Positions 34,500-45,421 of a DNA stretch of 64,000 bases are shown here, piece after piece; position 1 is the stretch's first letter; each line of letters starts with the position of its first letter. Below the pieces are notes generated by a model. It did no database searches, was not told the DNA's origin, and was given only the letters and a program-made list of their open reading frames with translations. The translations under genes were made by a program, and so were the position numbers. The stretch comes from Earliella scabrosa. Taxonomy: Eukaryota > Basidiomycota > Agaricomycetes > Polyporales > Polyporaceae. The stretch lies in assembly GCA_022605405.1 (NCBI GenBank), contig JABYQQ010000001.1:868001-932000 (forward strand), written 5' to 3'.

Positions 34500-35866
34500 T
34501 AGAAACTTGTCAGATTGTGTTCTAGAGATTGTTACTATGCATTTGTGAGCTTTGTGAGATTTCTGCCAGTTGTTAGATTGTGTCAGAGAGGTCTTGTCAG
34601 ATGTATCCCACTTGTCAGATTACACATAGAGAAGTTGTTAGATGGAATCCACTTGTTAGAATCCATATTAGGGTGATATTGATGGCTTTCCAGAAAGAGC
34701 AGAAGTGCTTATCTAATGTTGTGGCGCTGTTTGGGCGCTTTTTGACGCCCATAAGCGGTAGGTGACCCTATTAGGGGGGCTACCTGCCTCCCCTCTAGCT
34801 CCCTCAAATCTGCACCAATTGGGGTGTATGTGGGTGCATTAGGTTCGCATTTTTAGCCTATATTGGATGGTGTAATGTACAGATGATAGTGTTCAGAATT
34901 GTGGGGTGTGCAGCTGTATGTAGCTACCACTATTTGCCCCCTGCTGTACATTGGGGGAACCACTGATCCATATTTCACGTACAGGGTACCATTGGATTAG
35001 GAAAAGTCACAGCTTTCCAACGCACCCTGCATCATGGTATGGGATGCAGTAGCAGCTGAGATATGACCCAATACATTTTTGCAAAAAGTTGTACTATTGT
35101 TTGCCTGATATCTTGGGATCTGTTGGGCGGTATGCTATGCCCTATACACCATTGGACTGGAATGAGCAGGGCTTTCCAACGGTACCCTGATCACCCCAAT
35201 CCATGAAGGTTATCTGACCCTCTCCTTCTGACCCCATTCCCATCAATCCTCTCATAGCTCCTTGGCATCTTGTCCTTTTGGCCTACAACTTTGGGACACA
35301 CATTATCCAGTATTCATCCTCTGATGTGGAAAATATCATGGTCTGGTACTGCCTGTGGAATCTGTTCTGGATCTAACATATTTAACATGCCTCTAGCAGT
35401 GCATCACTTATTGTGGACTCAGAACCTGATGGATTGCCATGCTGTCTGCTGTATCTTATCAAGGCTTCATAGAGGTATGTTCACATAGCTCCAGCCATCC
35501 AGATCCTCTTTTGATCCCACTAGATTCTCTTATCAGCTTTCCACCCTGCTGACCACTTAGCAATAGATCCAGGGCATGATCTGCTCTCACAAACTCAGAT
35601 AGAGTAGAGACAGATGCCCTACATAACATGCAAAAAGAATCATGACATTTGCTTATGTACTGGCAAAGATATGGTCAGAATGTTCCAGGATGCACCAAAT
35701 GTGCACTGTAACTACATGCAGTGCATTACAATGCTCTGTCAGATAAGCCTAAGAACACATGTTCTGCTATATCTCCACCAGTTCTTTACCAATTTACATC
35801 CTTCTTTTTGCATCATGTAGTGGCTGTTTGACAGTGTTGTATCTGAAAGTATGAGATCCAAGTATA
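34500..35866. other. non-coding right arm of the 7.9 kb TIR element
   Basis: The first 180 bp hold CTTGTCAGAT/CTTGTTAGAA motifs. The rest (34690-35866) is AT-rich with short open frames only and no recognised family. Phrases such as TTTGGGCGCTTTTTGACGC at 34729 recur in the rolling-circle elements, so it may contain another decayed insertion. Confidence 0.4.
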
Positions 35867-36002
35867 CTTGTTACAATGCTACCACATGTGTTAGAAAGGG
35901 GGGTAGGACAGGCAGTGTGACAAGTGGCCACCCATTAGACATGATTCTAACACACCAGTGGGTATTTGTACAACAAGAATGGAAGCCACAGGTGGCACCG
36001 AC

Positions 36003-36640
36003 GTCTCAGCATCCCATCCCGCTTTGTCAGCCGGCTCCACTTCCTCGTGCCATACCGGACCCTGAGACGCCTGGGCCCCGAGCCCCTGCACGCCCGTGCC
36101 CAGACTCTCATACAGTCTTGACGATGCCGCTCAGCCCCCGTGCTGTTCGGGATCCCGAAGGTCACGCTCATCGCCTGAAAGAGATCACCCGCGCTCTTGA
36201 GGCAGTGCGTGCAGAATGCACTCATGTTCGCCCCGCCAGCCCCGCCCCGCCCCCGCCCAGCACTTCCTCTACTGGTTCATCCGCTGCGCATTGTGTGGCG
36301 CCTGCTAGTCCCCATCTCGGGGACGTCTCGAGCGACAACGAACACATCGGCGGCTCCGACATCCCTGTTAACAGTACGTAGCCACAATTTTGCAGCTCTG
36401 GCGTAGTACTCACTGCTACTTAGTGGAGCACTTCGACAAGCCCGATCCTCAGTACCGTGGGAAATGGTACATTGTTACCATGGGCTTGAAGGTCAGGGTC
36501 TGGAAGAACTACGCCAGCATCAGGCCGTTCGTGAAGGGTGTATCGGGGGCTATGCATCAGTCTGCGTGATCTTGCCCTGAGGCGATCTGCCTGTACAAGC
36601 AGCTGAAGCGGAACAGCGAGATCGAATTGCTGGAGTAGGT
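36003..36640 (+). pseudogene. viroplasmin/RNase H1-N-like gene of KDZ locus 2, 3' part
   Basis: Continues VVAPT from 28129 as SQHPIPLCQPAPLPRAIPDP, a Pro-rich stretch, then LKEITRALEAVRAECTH and NEHIGGSDIPVNST up to a donor at 36375 (intron GTACGTAGCC...TACTTAG to 36422). The next exon reads KWYIVTMGLKVRVWKNYASI, then RPFVKGVSGAMHQSA, a TGA, and CPEAICLYKQLKRNSEIELL. WYIVxxGxxVxxWxxxxxxVxGVxGAxHxS is the RNase H1 N-terminal/viroplasmin-like domain. The in-frame TGA at about 36567 within the domain makes it a pseudogene. Lies directly upstream of KDZ transposase 2 on the same strand. Confidence 0.65.
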
Positions 36641-37404
36641 CCCGAGCGTTGCTGTATCACATGTATTACATACGGGTTCTTGGAATGTATCTGCAGTGCC
36701 GTCGCTGTCCTACCGTGTGTTGATTCAGAGAATGCGTACCAGTGAACTGGTATGTAAGCTGTCTATGTTGCGAGTACCCGACATGACCGTTGAAGTACGC
36801 AGTGTACTTATCCAAATACTTTTGAAGGCTCAGTGTGGCCCGCGCATGTCATGTCAACTGATTATGTTCGAAACTGTTATATACATGAATGTGACTACGG
36901 CCAATCCTTGATGTGGAGCGCAATGTGCCAGTCAGATGAAGCGGAGTGCCCGGTACAGGTGACTCGCAAGTGAAGCACGAGAAATGCGCGCACGGCAGCC
37001 ATGCACACATTTCGAGTTCACGGCCACACAACCTAGACTAGACTATGTCCTCCTTCTAGAGGGGTCATTCAAATATTCCGCCTGAATGACTTGTGAGATA
37101 TGTATCTCTTTGTTACACGAGAGCTCAGACGAAAGAGCAGTGCAGAGTACTCAGTTCTGAGAGAAGCGGCTTCGAGTTCCGTCAGCGCCAAAGTCTGTCT
37201 CGACCATCGCCCACCACTTGCTCAGCCTACACTCTTCGTCCAGCTCTCACACACACCTCAAACTCGTTGCACATTCTATGACTGAACAGAACAAGAGACG
37301 CACCCCAGAACCCGGCAGATCTGCAAAGGAAGAAGGGCAGATTTTGAGTTATCGACACCCACACGCCGGTGCAGACTCAGACTGAAGACGCACACGACAT
37401 CAAC
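36641..37404. other. intergenic region upstream of KDZ transposase 2
   Basis: No supportable gene. It contains the 3' end of the viroplasmin-like gene and, presumably, the promoter of KDZ transposase 2 (pyrimidine-rich stretch at 37220-37260 just before the transcript region). Confidence 0.4.
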
Positions 37405-40400
37405 ATGATCCGGATGAGCACAACGACAAAAGGCTACACCTCGTATAGGACAACTCACGACACCGTCATCCTGGACCCTGCCGATATATTGTCTCCCGAA
37501 AGCGAAGAGACCGTCGCGACAATCCTGGACGGGCTCCATACAGACAATGCGGCGGAGTCTGCTGACAAGCCACGCCGAGCCAGACCCGAATTGTGCGCAG
37601 CCGTGAGTCCTCTTCGTTCCTACTACACTAGAGCTCTCAGGCCACTATTGACCGGACTAGTGTTGTAAAGTCGGGTCCTAGGACCAGTCAGAACCCGAAA
37701 AATAACCTGACCCAACTCAAAAAAACCAGACCAGAACCGGAAAATAATCGGTCGAGTCATTGGTTCAGGTCGAGTTATTTTTGGCGGCCATATATCAGAA
37801 CCGGTTCATAACCGGTTCGAACCAGTCATGACCGACTGTAAATAGTATCTCATATTGTAGCCAATAATCCTATGATTCCAACGGTATATTAACACTATAT
37901 ATTTTGCATGAGAACTGAGTGTGCTAGAATCAAAATAAACTTGCCCATTTTGGGACAGATGGGCTGTCTTTCGGGGTGACAAATGCCAACAAACCCAATC
38001 TGGCAACCTAGGTGCCGGTTCAAGCGCCTAAGCGCCCGCGGAAAACTCTGAAAACAAACATCTGTCCCAATATGGGCAAGTTTATTTTGAACATAGCACG
38101 TTCAGTTTTGATCTAAAACATATAGTTATATATATCGTTTGATTCCCATGGCTCCAGGCTACGATTTGACAAAAACATCAATTTTCAGCATAGCCACTTC
38201 ACAATCGGTTCAGGACCGGTTATAACCAAGAACCGGACCGAGGTTCGGTCAGTTTGTAGTAGAACCGAACATTCGGTCTGGTTCTCTCAAACTGAACCGG
38301 TCAGGTCTGGTCGAAACTCCAGTTATCTCCGGAGAGGTCAAATAACCGGACTTGTTGAGAAGTAGGCCATGTCTGGCAGGATACGATTGATGAGTGGGGG
38401 TATATTCATAAGAAAACTCACCATACTATACACTGTAATCTATGTATGGATGTGCATCTCATAGATATAAGAGAATGTTACTTAGTTAACAGTAAATATT
38501 TGGCTAAGTTGTATCCAGAATGTCTTCAAAGCAGTCCCATTGAACAGAGCTGATTTTTCTGGTTTCAATGGTATATAATACTTCATTGATTGAGTAGAAA
38601 CTGACAGAGATATACATTCAAGTCAATACTTATGACTCTGCTTGCCGGATTTGGCAGAATAGGCACCCGCAGAGCGCCCATGAGATGCGAAAAACAGCCC
38701 ATCCTTCCCGATTTGGGCAATTGTATTTAGACTTTAACACATACAGTTTTGATTGAAAACATAGGTCGAAAGTCCGGTTATCTCCAGAGAGGTTAAATAA
38801 CCGGACTTGACCGGACTTTACAACACTAGACCGGACGACTCAAACGCAGGCTAAGATACGTGAATGGCTTCCCTTTCGAGACACATTCTTGGACGAGGAG
38901 CTCCGGTATGAAGGTGGAGAAGATGCAGTTGATGTCAGTGAAGTCTTGTGTTTCGTATGTGGGGTCAACGCAGGGCATGTGAGGTGCAAACAATTTTGTG
39001 ACCATCGTCTGTTCTGTGTCGGTTGCGCGGTGGACAGACACGATCAAAGCCTTCTACATAACCTCGAGGTAAGCCCTAATTAGTCTGGCTTGTCCGTACT
39101 TTGATCTTACTCCTACAGCGATGGACCAGGTCTTTGTACACCCGCACGAGTCTGTTTGTCTTAGATCCCGGCTATGCCAAACAGCTTGGCCACCGAGGAG
39201 CGTCGTGCCCCCACCCCTCGTCTCAAACGTGTCGCATCGTGGTCTGTGATCCAACTGGGGTACACGAGGTGCGCGTTTGGTTCTGCAAATGCATTCTCTT
39301 GGATGGCACCTATCTCCCTGAATGGATGCAAGTCTACCGGCAAGGCTGGTTTCCGGCAACCATCAACCGTCCCACGACAGCGTTCACGTTCGAGCTTCTC
39401 AACTGGTTCCACAAACTCAGCTTTCAGAGCAAAGTGAGCCTGTACGATTTCTGGAAGTCAATCGAGCGGATCACGGATAACTCGGACGTGAAGCCCGTCT
39501 TGGTATGTATCTACAACTAGCTATGACTTCACACACGTCGGACAGTGTTTGACGATTGTTCTGAACAGAACCACTACAAACAACTCTCCCACGTCCGAGT
39601 GTGGCGACACATGATGATGTTGAAGGGAGCTGGAAGGGTGCATGACCCGTCGGGAGCCTCCGGTACCTCCGAGGGAGAACTGGCCGTTGAATGTCCGACA
39701 TGCCCACATCCAGGCAGGAATCTCCCCAACGGATGGGAAGACGCCCCAGCGGAGATCAGGTAAGTATGTCTTACGTCCTCTCAGGCGGCGCGTCTCATGC
39801 TGCGCAGGTGGCTATACACCCTGTTCCTGATGGTCGATGCCAATTTCCGTGCCAAGTGCAAATCTCGTGGTCTTGATTACTTTGAGCTTGGACCGGGATG
39901 GAGCTACTTCGTGGAGGAGGAGAGATATCAGGCGTATCTTATGAAGGTCAGAGACCAGAAAGAGGTAAGTAATGTCCACACAGCTCACGCAGCCACGCTG
40001 AAGATATGCTGCAATATAGAAAAGCACCTGCAACGCCAAACATAGCGCTATCGTCAACACGAACATCCGCCGGGAGGGCTACATTGCATCAGGGGTCGGG
40101 GCTGTACTCTGTGCACGCCATGCGCTTGTCCGACGTAACGGTGTCGGAGACTTGCAGCTGGGAGAGAAGTACATAATCGCATCATGATTGGCGCCTTGGC
40201 GATCTCATTCTTCTTTCCAGGTACGCTAACATGGATTATCTTGTCTTTTCGACCCTTTACACCTTCGTCATTCTCATCATCCTCATATCCTATGACATCG
40301 TCTGTCAGTGGTTCCGGCACCTATTCGCTCGGATGAAGAACTTCCTGCCCCCTCACCTCCAAGTCGACCCTTCTACAACCACCTTCCGTTTCGCCATCCC

Positions 40401-42175
40401 GAAGAAACATTACCGGGTCCACGGTCGCAATCATTCCCGGTTCTGTTTCAACTTTCTCCGCTGGGTCGGCCGTACGTACGGTGAAGGCATTGAGGCAATG
40501 TGGGCACACTTAAACGCGATCGCGCTCAGTGCGCGGGAGATGAGTCTGGGCGTCCGGCACGAGGTGTTGGATGATCATTGGGGGGCGTGGAACTGGCAGA
40601 AGATCATTGGCTTTGGTGAGTAAGCGCACATCTCAGTCTGGGCAGCTCTAATCGCGACACAGTGATGTACTTTCTCAAGCTCCACTGCGAAGCGACGGCT
40701 ATGTACCGGAAGCAGAAGCACGCGTTTGACAACTACAGCAAGACGTTCTCGACCGCGGTCTTGGCCAAGTGGGAGGCAAGCATCGCCAAATGGCAGGCTG
40801 ACCTCTCCAAGCCAGATCCATTCAAAGAGCCAGAGAACATGAGTCCGAGGGATCAGTGATTGCGAGTAACACTCTCACGCTTTCACATCAGAGATGACAA
40901 CGAGCGCGATCCGGCTCGAGCTTGCAAACGAGGAAGCGGCCAAGGCCCAGGCCGGAACTCTGCCTTCTCATGAAACAACACCCGCTGTCTTCTTGCAAGT
41001 CAGACTCGAACTCGAGGAACAACAGTGCGTATGTTTCTGCTGTGCTGATACCCTCTCTCATCTCTTGACTGCACAGATGCGGCCTCAAACTCTTGCAATC
41101 CAGCTCATCTAATAACGCCAAGGCCGACCTCCAAGAGAAGCAGACTATGATCCGGTGCCGGATCGAGCTGTGGCAGCAAATCCAGAACATTCACATGCCC
41201 CTGGCCACTTCTCTCCGCGCCACGTCATCTCGTACTCCCACGCAGTCATCTACCGCTCCCACTACCTCCACCTCCTCTATCACCTCTACGGCTGCCCTCG
41301 TTGAAGACATCGAGCTGCTTCTCCCCTCTGCTGTTCCGCTCTCACATGCGCCTGCGGGCCTTTGCGACACGGAGCGACGCCTCCAACTTGGTCAGCTGGC
41401 TGACAGTCTAGCTGACATCTGCTGTCTTCGATGTGTTCTCACGAGCATCATCCAGTTCAAGAAGCTGAACGCATCCGGCACTGGCCAACGCGCAAACACT
41501 CGCATTTGGAACCTGTATGCACGCTTCCAGGACAAGATCACGCGTGCTGCAACATGCTACCGTGCCACACGCTCGGTGATGGAGAAGCTGAATCAGGGGG
41601 GTGAGTGGTCTCATCAGTACAAGCCGTTGCTCGACAGCGACATTTGCGGCCCTGGTAAAGAGGCTGCGGAGGAGAGTGAAGGACGCTATGAAGTTAGTTG
41701 GATCTGGCTTGCCAGCGGTCCGGCTGGTGATCCGACTCAACCGGAGCACGCCGATGAGTTTGCGGAGAGCATGCGGGTGGAATGGGTGACATTCAAGGCA
41801 CGCGTCGCTCACTGGGAGGAGGAGATATCTCTGCTGGAAGAGGAGATGCGACACGTGATCGCGTACTTCTGCGATAGGGCTGCGTGGTGGAGGGAGCAAG
41901 CTGGACGCCGAGTGGACGTCTCTAGCGAGCTGTGCCGAGGATTGGCCGTCTATGCTGAGAAGCAGGCGACCGTTCTTGAGAATCTCGTCGACCGCTGCGC
42001 TTCCCTATGGGTGCCGCATCTCAAAAGCTGCGGCCCCTTGCCCGAATGGGCCCTCCCATATCAGCACAAGTGCGAGCAGCGCTCCCGGGGGAGGGCTACG
42101 AGAGAACTCTTTGTAGATACCGACGGTTCTTCGGACTTGTCATCTACGGACCACAGTGACACTGAGCTTTTGTAA
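37405..42175 (+). pseudogene. KDZ transposase 2 (CxC2-type), split by a hAT-like insertion
   Basis: ATG at 37405 (or 37414). First exon DTVILDPADILSPESEETVA; a hAT-like element sits at 37658-38828; then IDRTTQTQAKIREWLPFRD, the cysteine cluster CFVCGVNAGHVRCKQFCDHR, LGHRGASCPHP and VCDPTGVHEVRVWFCKC (CxC2 region). The catalytic region follows over several 50-60 nt introns: GWFPATINRPTTAFTFELLN, FLMVDANFRAKCK, ISYDIVCQWF, GEGIEAMWAHLNAIALSARE, LDDHWGAWNWQKI; then SHETTPAVFLQVRLELEEQQ, and a long helical C-terminus (IRLELA, RIELWQQIQ, SLLEEEMRHVIAYFCDRAAW) to the TAA at 42175. D (VDAN), D (YDIV) and E (GIE) are in the expected KDZ places. Apart from the insertion I see no clear break; the intron boundaries near 37615-37645 and 40840-40895 are uncertain. 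Confidence 0.82.
37658..38828. mobile_element. hAT-like non-autonomous element, copy 2
   Basis: TAGTGTTGTAAAGTC ... GACTTTACAACACTA with 8-bp duplication GACCGGAC (37650-37657 and 38829-38836), inserted in the 5' coding part of KDZ transposase 2. It contains a truncated rolling-circle element (38350 to about 38763) that has lost its 5' half; the segment GGTCGAAA.TCC.GTTATCTCC is present on both sides of that remnant. Confidence 0.88.
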
Positions 42176-42326
42176 TATGAATTGTATATCCGGACATCAA
42201 CTATACCAAGTGTGACAAAGCCCTATCGCTTCGATGACCATCAATAGTGCTGACAAATGTTGATATGACCGCAGTATAACAGTAACTATAGACCAGCTGT
42301 TAACTATGACTATATGATAACGCATT

Positions 42327-42662
42327 CTGACAACTGGGACAGATCTGACAAGGTCTATAGAAAGTAAACTGACAACTGGGACAGATCTAACAAGGCCTAT
42401 AGAACGTGTTCTGACAACTGGGAGGGATCTAACAAGGTCTATAGAAAGTAAACTGACAACTGGGAGGGATCTGACAAGGACCATAGAAAGTGTTCTGACA
42501 ACTGGGAGAGATCTAACAAACACTATAGAACGCAGTCTGACAACTGGGAGAGATCTAACAAGGTCTATAGAAAGCGTTCTGACAACTGGGAGAGATCTAA
42601 CAAGGAGTATACAAAGTATTCTGACAACTGGGCGAAATCTAACAAGAATATACTGCGAGATT
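42327..42662. repeat. 42-bp direct repeat array near the right end of KDZ element 2
   Basis: Eight units starting with CTGACAACTGGGA at 42327, 42369, 42411, 42453, 42495, 42537, 42579 and 42621: exactly 42 bp apart. Each unit holds CTGACAACTGGG and ATCTAACAAGG about 18 bp later, then TATAGAAAG. Degenerate copies (TCTGACAAGTGTGG, TCTAACAAGTGTGG) continue to 42720. Between the transposase stop codon and the terminus, so probably transposase-binding sites. Confidence 0.88.
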
Positions 42663-42689
42663 CTGACAAGTGTGGACTGTAGTCTAACA

Positions 42690-42817
42690 AAGACATACCC
42701 TGAGATTCTAACAAGTGTGGGCTACAGTTTAACAGCTTGTCTGTTTGTGACCACTCACCTGACAGCCTCCTACCACTATTGTGGGCTATTTGTTAACAAG
42801 ATTGGAAGCCACAGGTG
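42690..42817. repeat. right terminus of KDZ element 2
   Basis: Ends GTTAACAAGATTGGAAGCCACAGGTG in pieces: TTGTTAACAAGATTGGAAG then CCACAGGTG, close to the right end of the 7.9 kb TIR element (TTGTACAACAAGAATGGAAG, CCACAGGTG). Directly followed by chromovirus RNase H coding sequence, so the boundary is sharp on the right. The matching left end is not certain (candidate at 6461). Confidence 0.65.
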
Positions 42818-44457
42818 CATCAAAGGCGAGCTCAATGTCGCTGCTGACGTACTCTCACGCGCACATCTGGGCAACGAACTCCTCGACCCTCGTACTTGCG
42901 CTGCCATCGCCACCTTGCGATCCACCACTTGCGCGCTCTCGCATGACTCCCTCTGCCTCGAACCAGCACCCGTCTGCGCTCTCGGCCGCCTTCGCGTGTC
43001 TACAGATCCTGGCTGGCTGGACTCCACACACGAAGGCTATGAAGGCGACAATTACTGCAGGCGACTTTGCGAACAGGTTGGCTCTCTGGGCATTCTCAAA
43101 TCCAACAGTCTCTTGTATGTCAGCAACCGGCTCGTCATCCCTCGCATTGCAAAGCTCCGCAAGGCTCTTTTCCACTGCGCACACGACGAACCGGGACACT
43201 TCGGCTTCGAGAAGAGCTATGCTAGTCTACGCAAAGTCTACTACTGGCCGAATATGCACCACGAACTCGACGAGCTCTACATCCCAAGCTGTAAAGCCTG
43301 CCAGCAGAACAAAAGCTTGATGCGCAAGCCCGCGGGCCCCCTGCACCCACTTTCTATACCCCGCGGACACGGCAATTGCATCGTCATTGACTTCGTCGGT
43401 CCCCTGCCCAAAGATAGCAGTTTCAACTCCCTCGCGACCATCATGATCACCGATCACTTGGGCGCAGACATCCGCCTCATCCCCACACGCACTGACATCT
43501 CTTGCGAGGACTTCGCAGTCTCCTTCTTTGACCACTGGTACTGCAAGAACGGACTTCTGCTTGAGATCATCTCCAACCGCTACAAACTCTGGGTCTCAGG
43601 TTTCTGGAAGGCACTCCACACCCTCACAGGCGCCAAAGTCAAACTATCTTCCTCATACCACCCAGAAACTGACGGCTCGTCCGAACGTACCAACAAGACA
43701 GTCGTCCAAGCTCTGCGGTATCATGTTGCGCGAAACCAATCTGGTTGGATACGTGCCCTTTCTTGCGTTTGATTTGCGATCATGAACACTGTCAACATGT
43801 CGACAAAGTTCTCGCCGTTCCAGCTGCACCTGGAACGGGCCCCCAAGTCCTTCCTCTGCTGTTCGATAATGTTCTTCTGGACATAGAGGAGAGCTTCCCA
43901 CTTGACAGGAACGCTGCCACCGAACTCATTGACCGCATTGAGACTGACTTCTTGGAGGCGCAGGACAATCTTCATCTTGCGAAAGTGAACCAGGCTCACT
44001 ATGCAAATGCCTTCCGCAGACCAGACTTGGAGACCTCGTGATGCTCTCCACATTCCATCAGCGACACGACTACATGCAGAAAGGCAGCGGTCGCGTTGCT
44101 AAATTCATGGTTTATTATGACGGACCATACAAGGTCTCCATTGCGCATCCAGAAACCTCTACATACATGCTCGGTCTTCCCCCTGTGATGAACATTTTTC
44201 CTACCTTCCATGCCTCCCTTCTTAAACGCTTTATCCCGAATGACGACACCCTTTTCCCCTTACGATCACACCTGAGATCCGGCCCCATCATCACCCCCAA
44301 GTTCTAACGGCATCGAAGAATATAAAGTCGAACGCATACTCAACCACTGCTGCCAAGGCCGCAAATACCAATTCCTCGTGTGGTGGCGCGGCTGGGGACC
44401 AGGTGATGACAATGGCTCCCTGGCGTGCAATGCAAAGACCTCGCTGCATTAGACGAT
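42818..44457 (+). pseudogene. Ty3/gypsy chromovirus 2, 3' part of pol
   Basis: Starts inside RNase H (IKGELNVAADVLSRAHLGNE), then integrase H2C2 (HCAHDEPGHFGFEKSYASLR, CKACQQNK) and core (VIDFVGPLPKDS, IISNRYKLWVSGFW, YHPETDGSSERTNKT). The frame is lost near 43768 (GCG TTT GAT TTG where RFAIMNTVNM follows in another frame) and again near 43840 and 44040. Later blocks in other frames: LLDIEESFPLDRNAATELID, HYANAFRRPD, VYYDGPYKVSIAHPETSTYM, FHASLLKRFIPNDD, and a broken chromodomain (YKVERILNHCCQGRKYQFLV, WWRGWGPGDD). ISNR replaces the catalytic ISDR here too. A different family from chromovirus 1. The 5' part is cut off by KDZ element 2. Confidence 0.85.
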
Positions 44458-45421
44458 TACATACGTGAACACAACCTTTCTCTACCCTCCTATAGTTGAT
44501 CCTTTCCCCTCCTCTCCCCTCCCCTGTCATTTCTTTAGAGACGGTGAGAGTGTAAGGCTGGAGCACGTGCTCCAGCTTACTCATCAATTTGGCTCTGTTT
44601 GGACTCAAACCCTTTTGCTTCTGCAAACCGTGTTGCGTTCCTTACCTCTTACATACCGGACGCAACACAGGTATGCAGCAGACTAATATATCATGTATAT
44701 TACCTCTTACATACCGGACACAACACAGGCATCGTTCCCATTCTGTTACACGTGAGGTCGGTAGACCGATCTTTCATATTGTATCATCTCTATCCATTCC
44801 ATATACTCCTGAGCTCTTATATGTGCATTGAAGTATTGAAAGTTGACAATCATTGCAACTTTCAAACATTTGACCAATAAATCTGTTTGTTGATACATGT
44901 TGAAGTGGATTAAATATATGTGCAATGGGTCTAGAAGATCAATATATAATGGACAATGATCTATTGCGACCACATATGCATACTGAAGTCAAATCATGCT
45001 CACAACCCAGCCAATCTTTTGTATTTGGGCAATTGTATATCAGCTATAACTTTTGTACCAATAGTTCATAGCCATGCCAAAACATAATAGTTTCCAAGTT
45101 ATAAGGATAGACACTAGTAGATTAAGCCATTAGTAATAGAAGTGAGAAGGCTACTATTAAATCATAGTCTGGATGCTGATGAGCAATGAAGCACGTGCCA
45201 ACACAATCCAACAAGCCACAATCCAACAAGCGCGAGCCCCACCAGTAGCTGAGCTGCGAAAAAGCGCATAAGAAAAGTAGTCAATGTGGCTGTTCCCACT
45301 GGTAAGAAACAGGTAGGAAATCCCAACCCTAACTGTGTTGTGGGTGTCTCAAAGTGAGTAATCTTGTTATCTGAAATGACATAAGTTGTATTGAAGAGCA
45401 ATAAAAACTTTTCCCACAGTG
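44458..45421. other. gene-free region with short duplications
   Basis: TTACCTCTTACATACCGGAC plus ACAACACAGG occurs twice (44638-44670 and 44699-44730). From about 44764 the sequence (TATCATCTCTATCCATTC, GAAAGTTGACAATCATTGCA) matches stretches at 57850 and 58420, an internal part of the rolling-circle family. Nothing coding. Confidence 0.5.

Larger units (their letters stand above)
28138..35994. mobile_element. 7.9 kb TIR element (KDZ-type ends) carrying a Helitron gene
   Basis: Ends ACCTGTGGCTTCCACTC and the inverse of GAATGGAAGCCACAGGTG, inverted over about 126 bp (28138-28263 with 35869-35994). GCACCGAC is repeated outside both ends (28130-28137 and 35995-36002); the left terminal C may be shared, so the TSD is 7-8 bp. 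Inside each end lie dispersed CTTGTCAGATT/CTTGTTAGA motifs (28280-28370; 34500-34680), a feature of transposase-binding subterminal repeats. No KDZ transposase inside; the only gene is a Helitron protein on the minus strand. Best reading: a non-autonomous KDZ-type element into which a Helitron inserted. Confidence 0.72.

Noticed and set aside
42327..42720. CRISPR-like array of 42-bp units
   Set aside because: The units are tandem variants without unique spacers, in a fungal transposon end; they are subterminal repeats.
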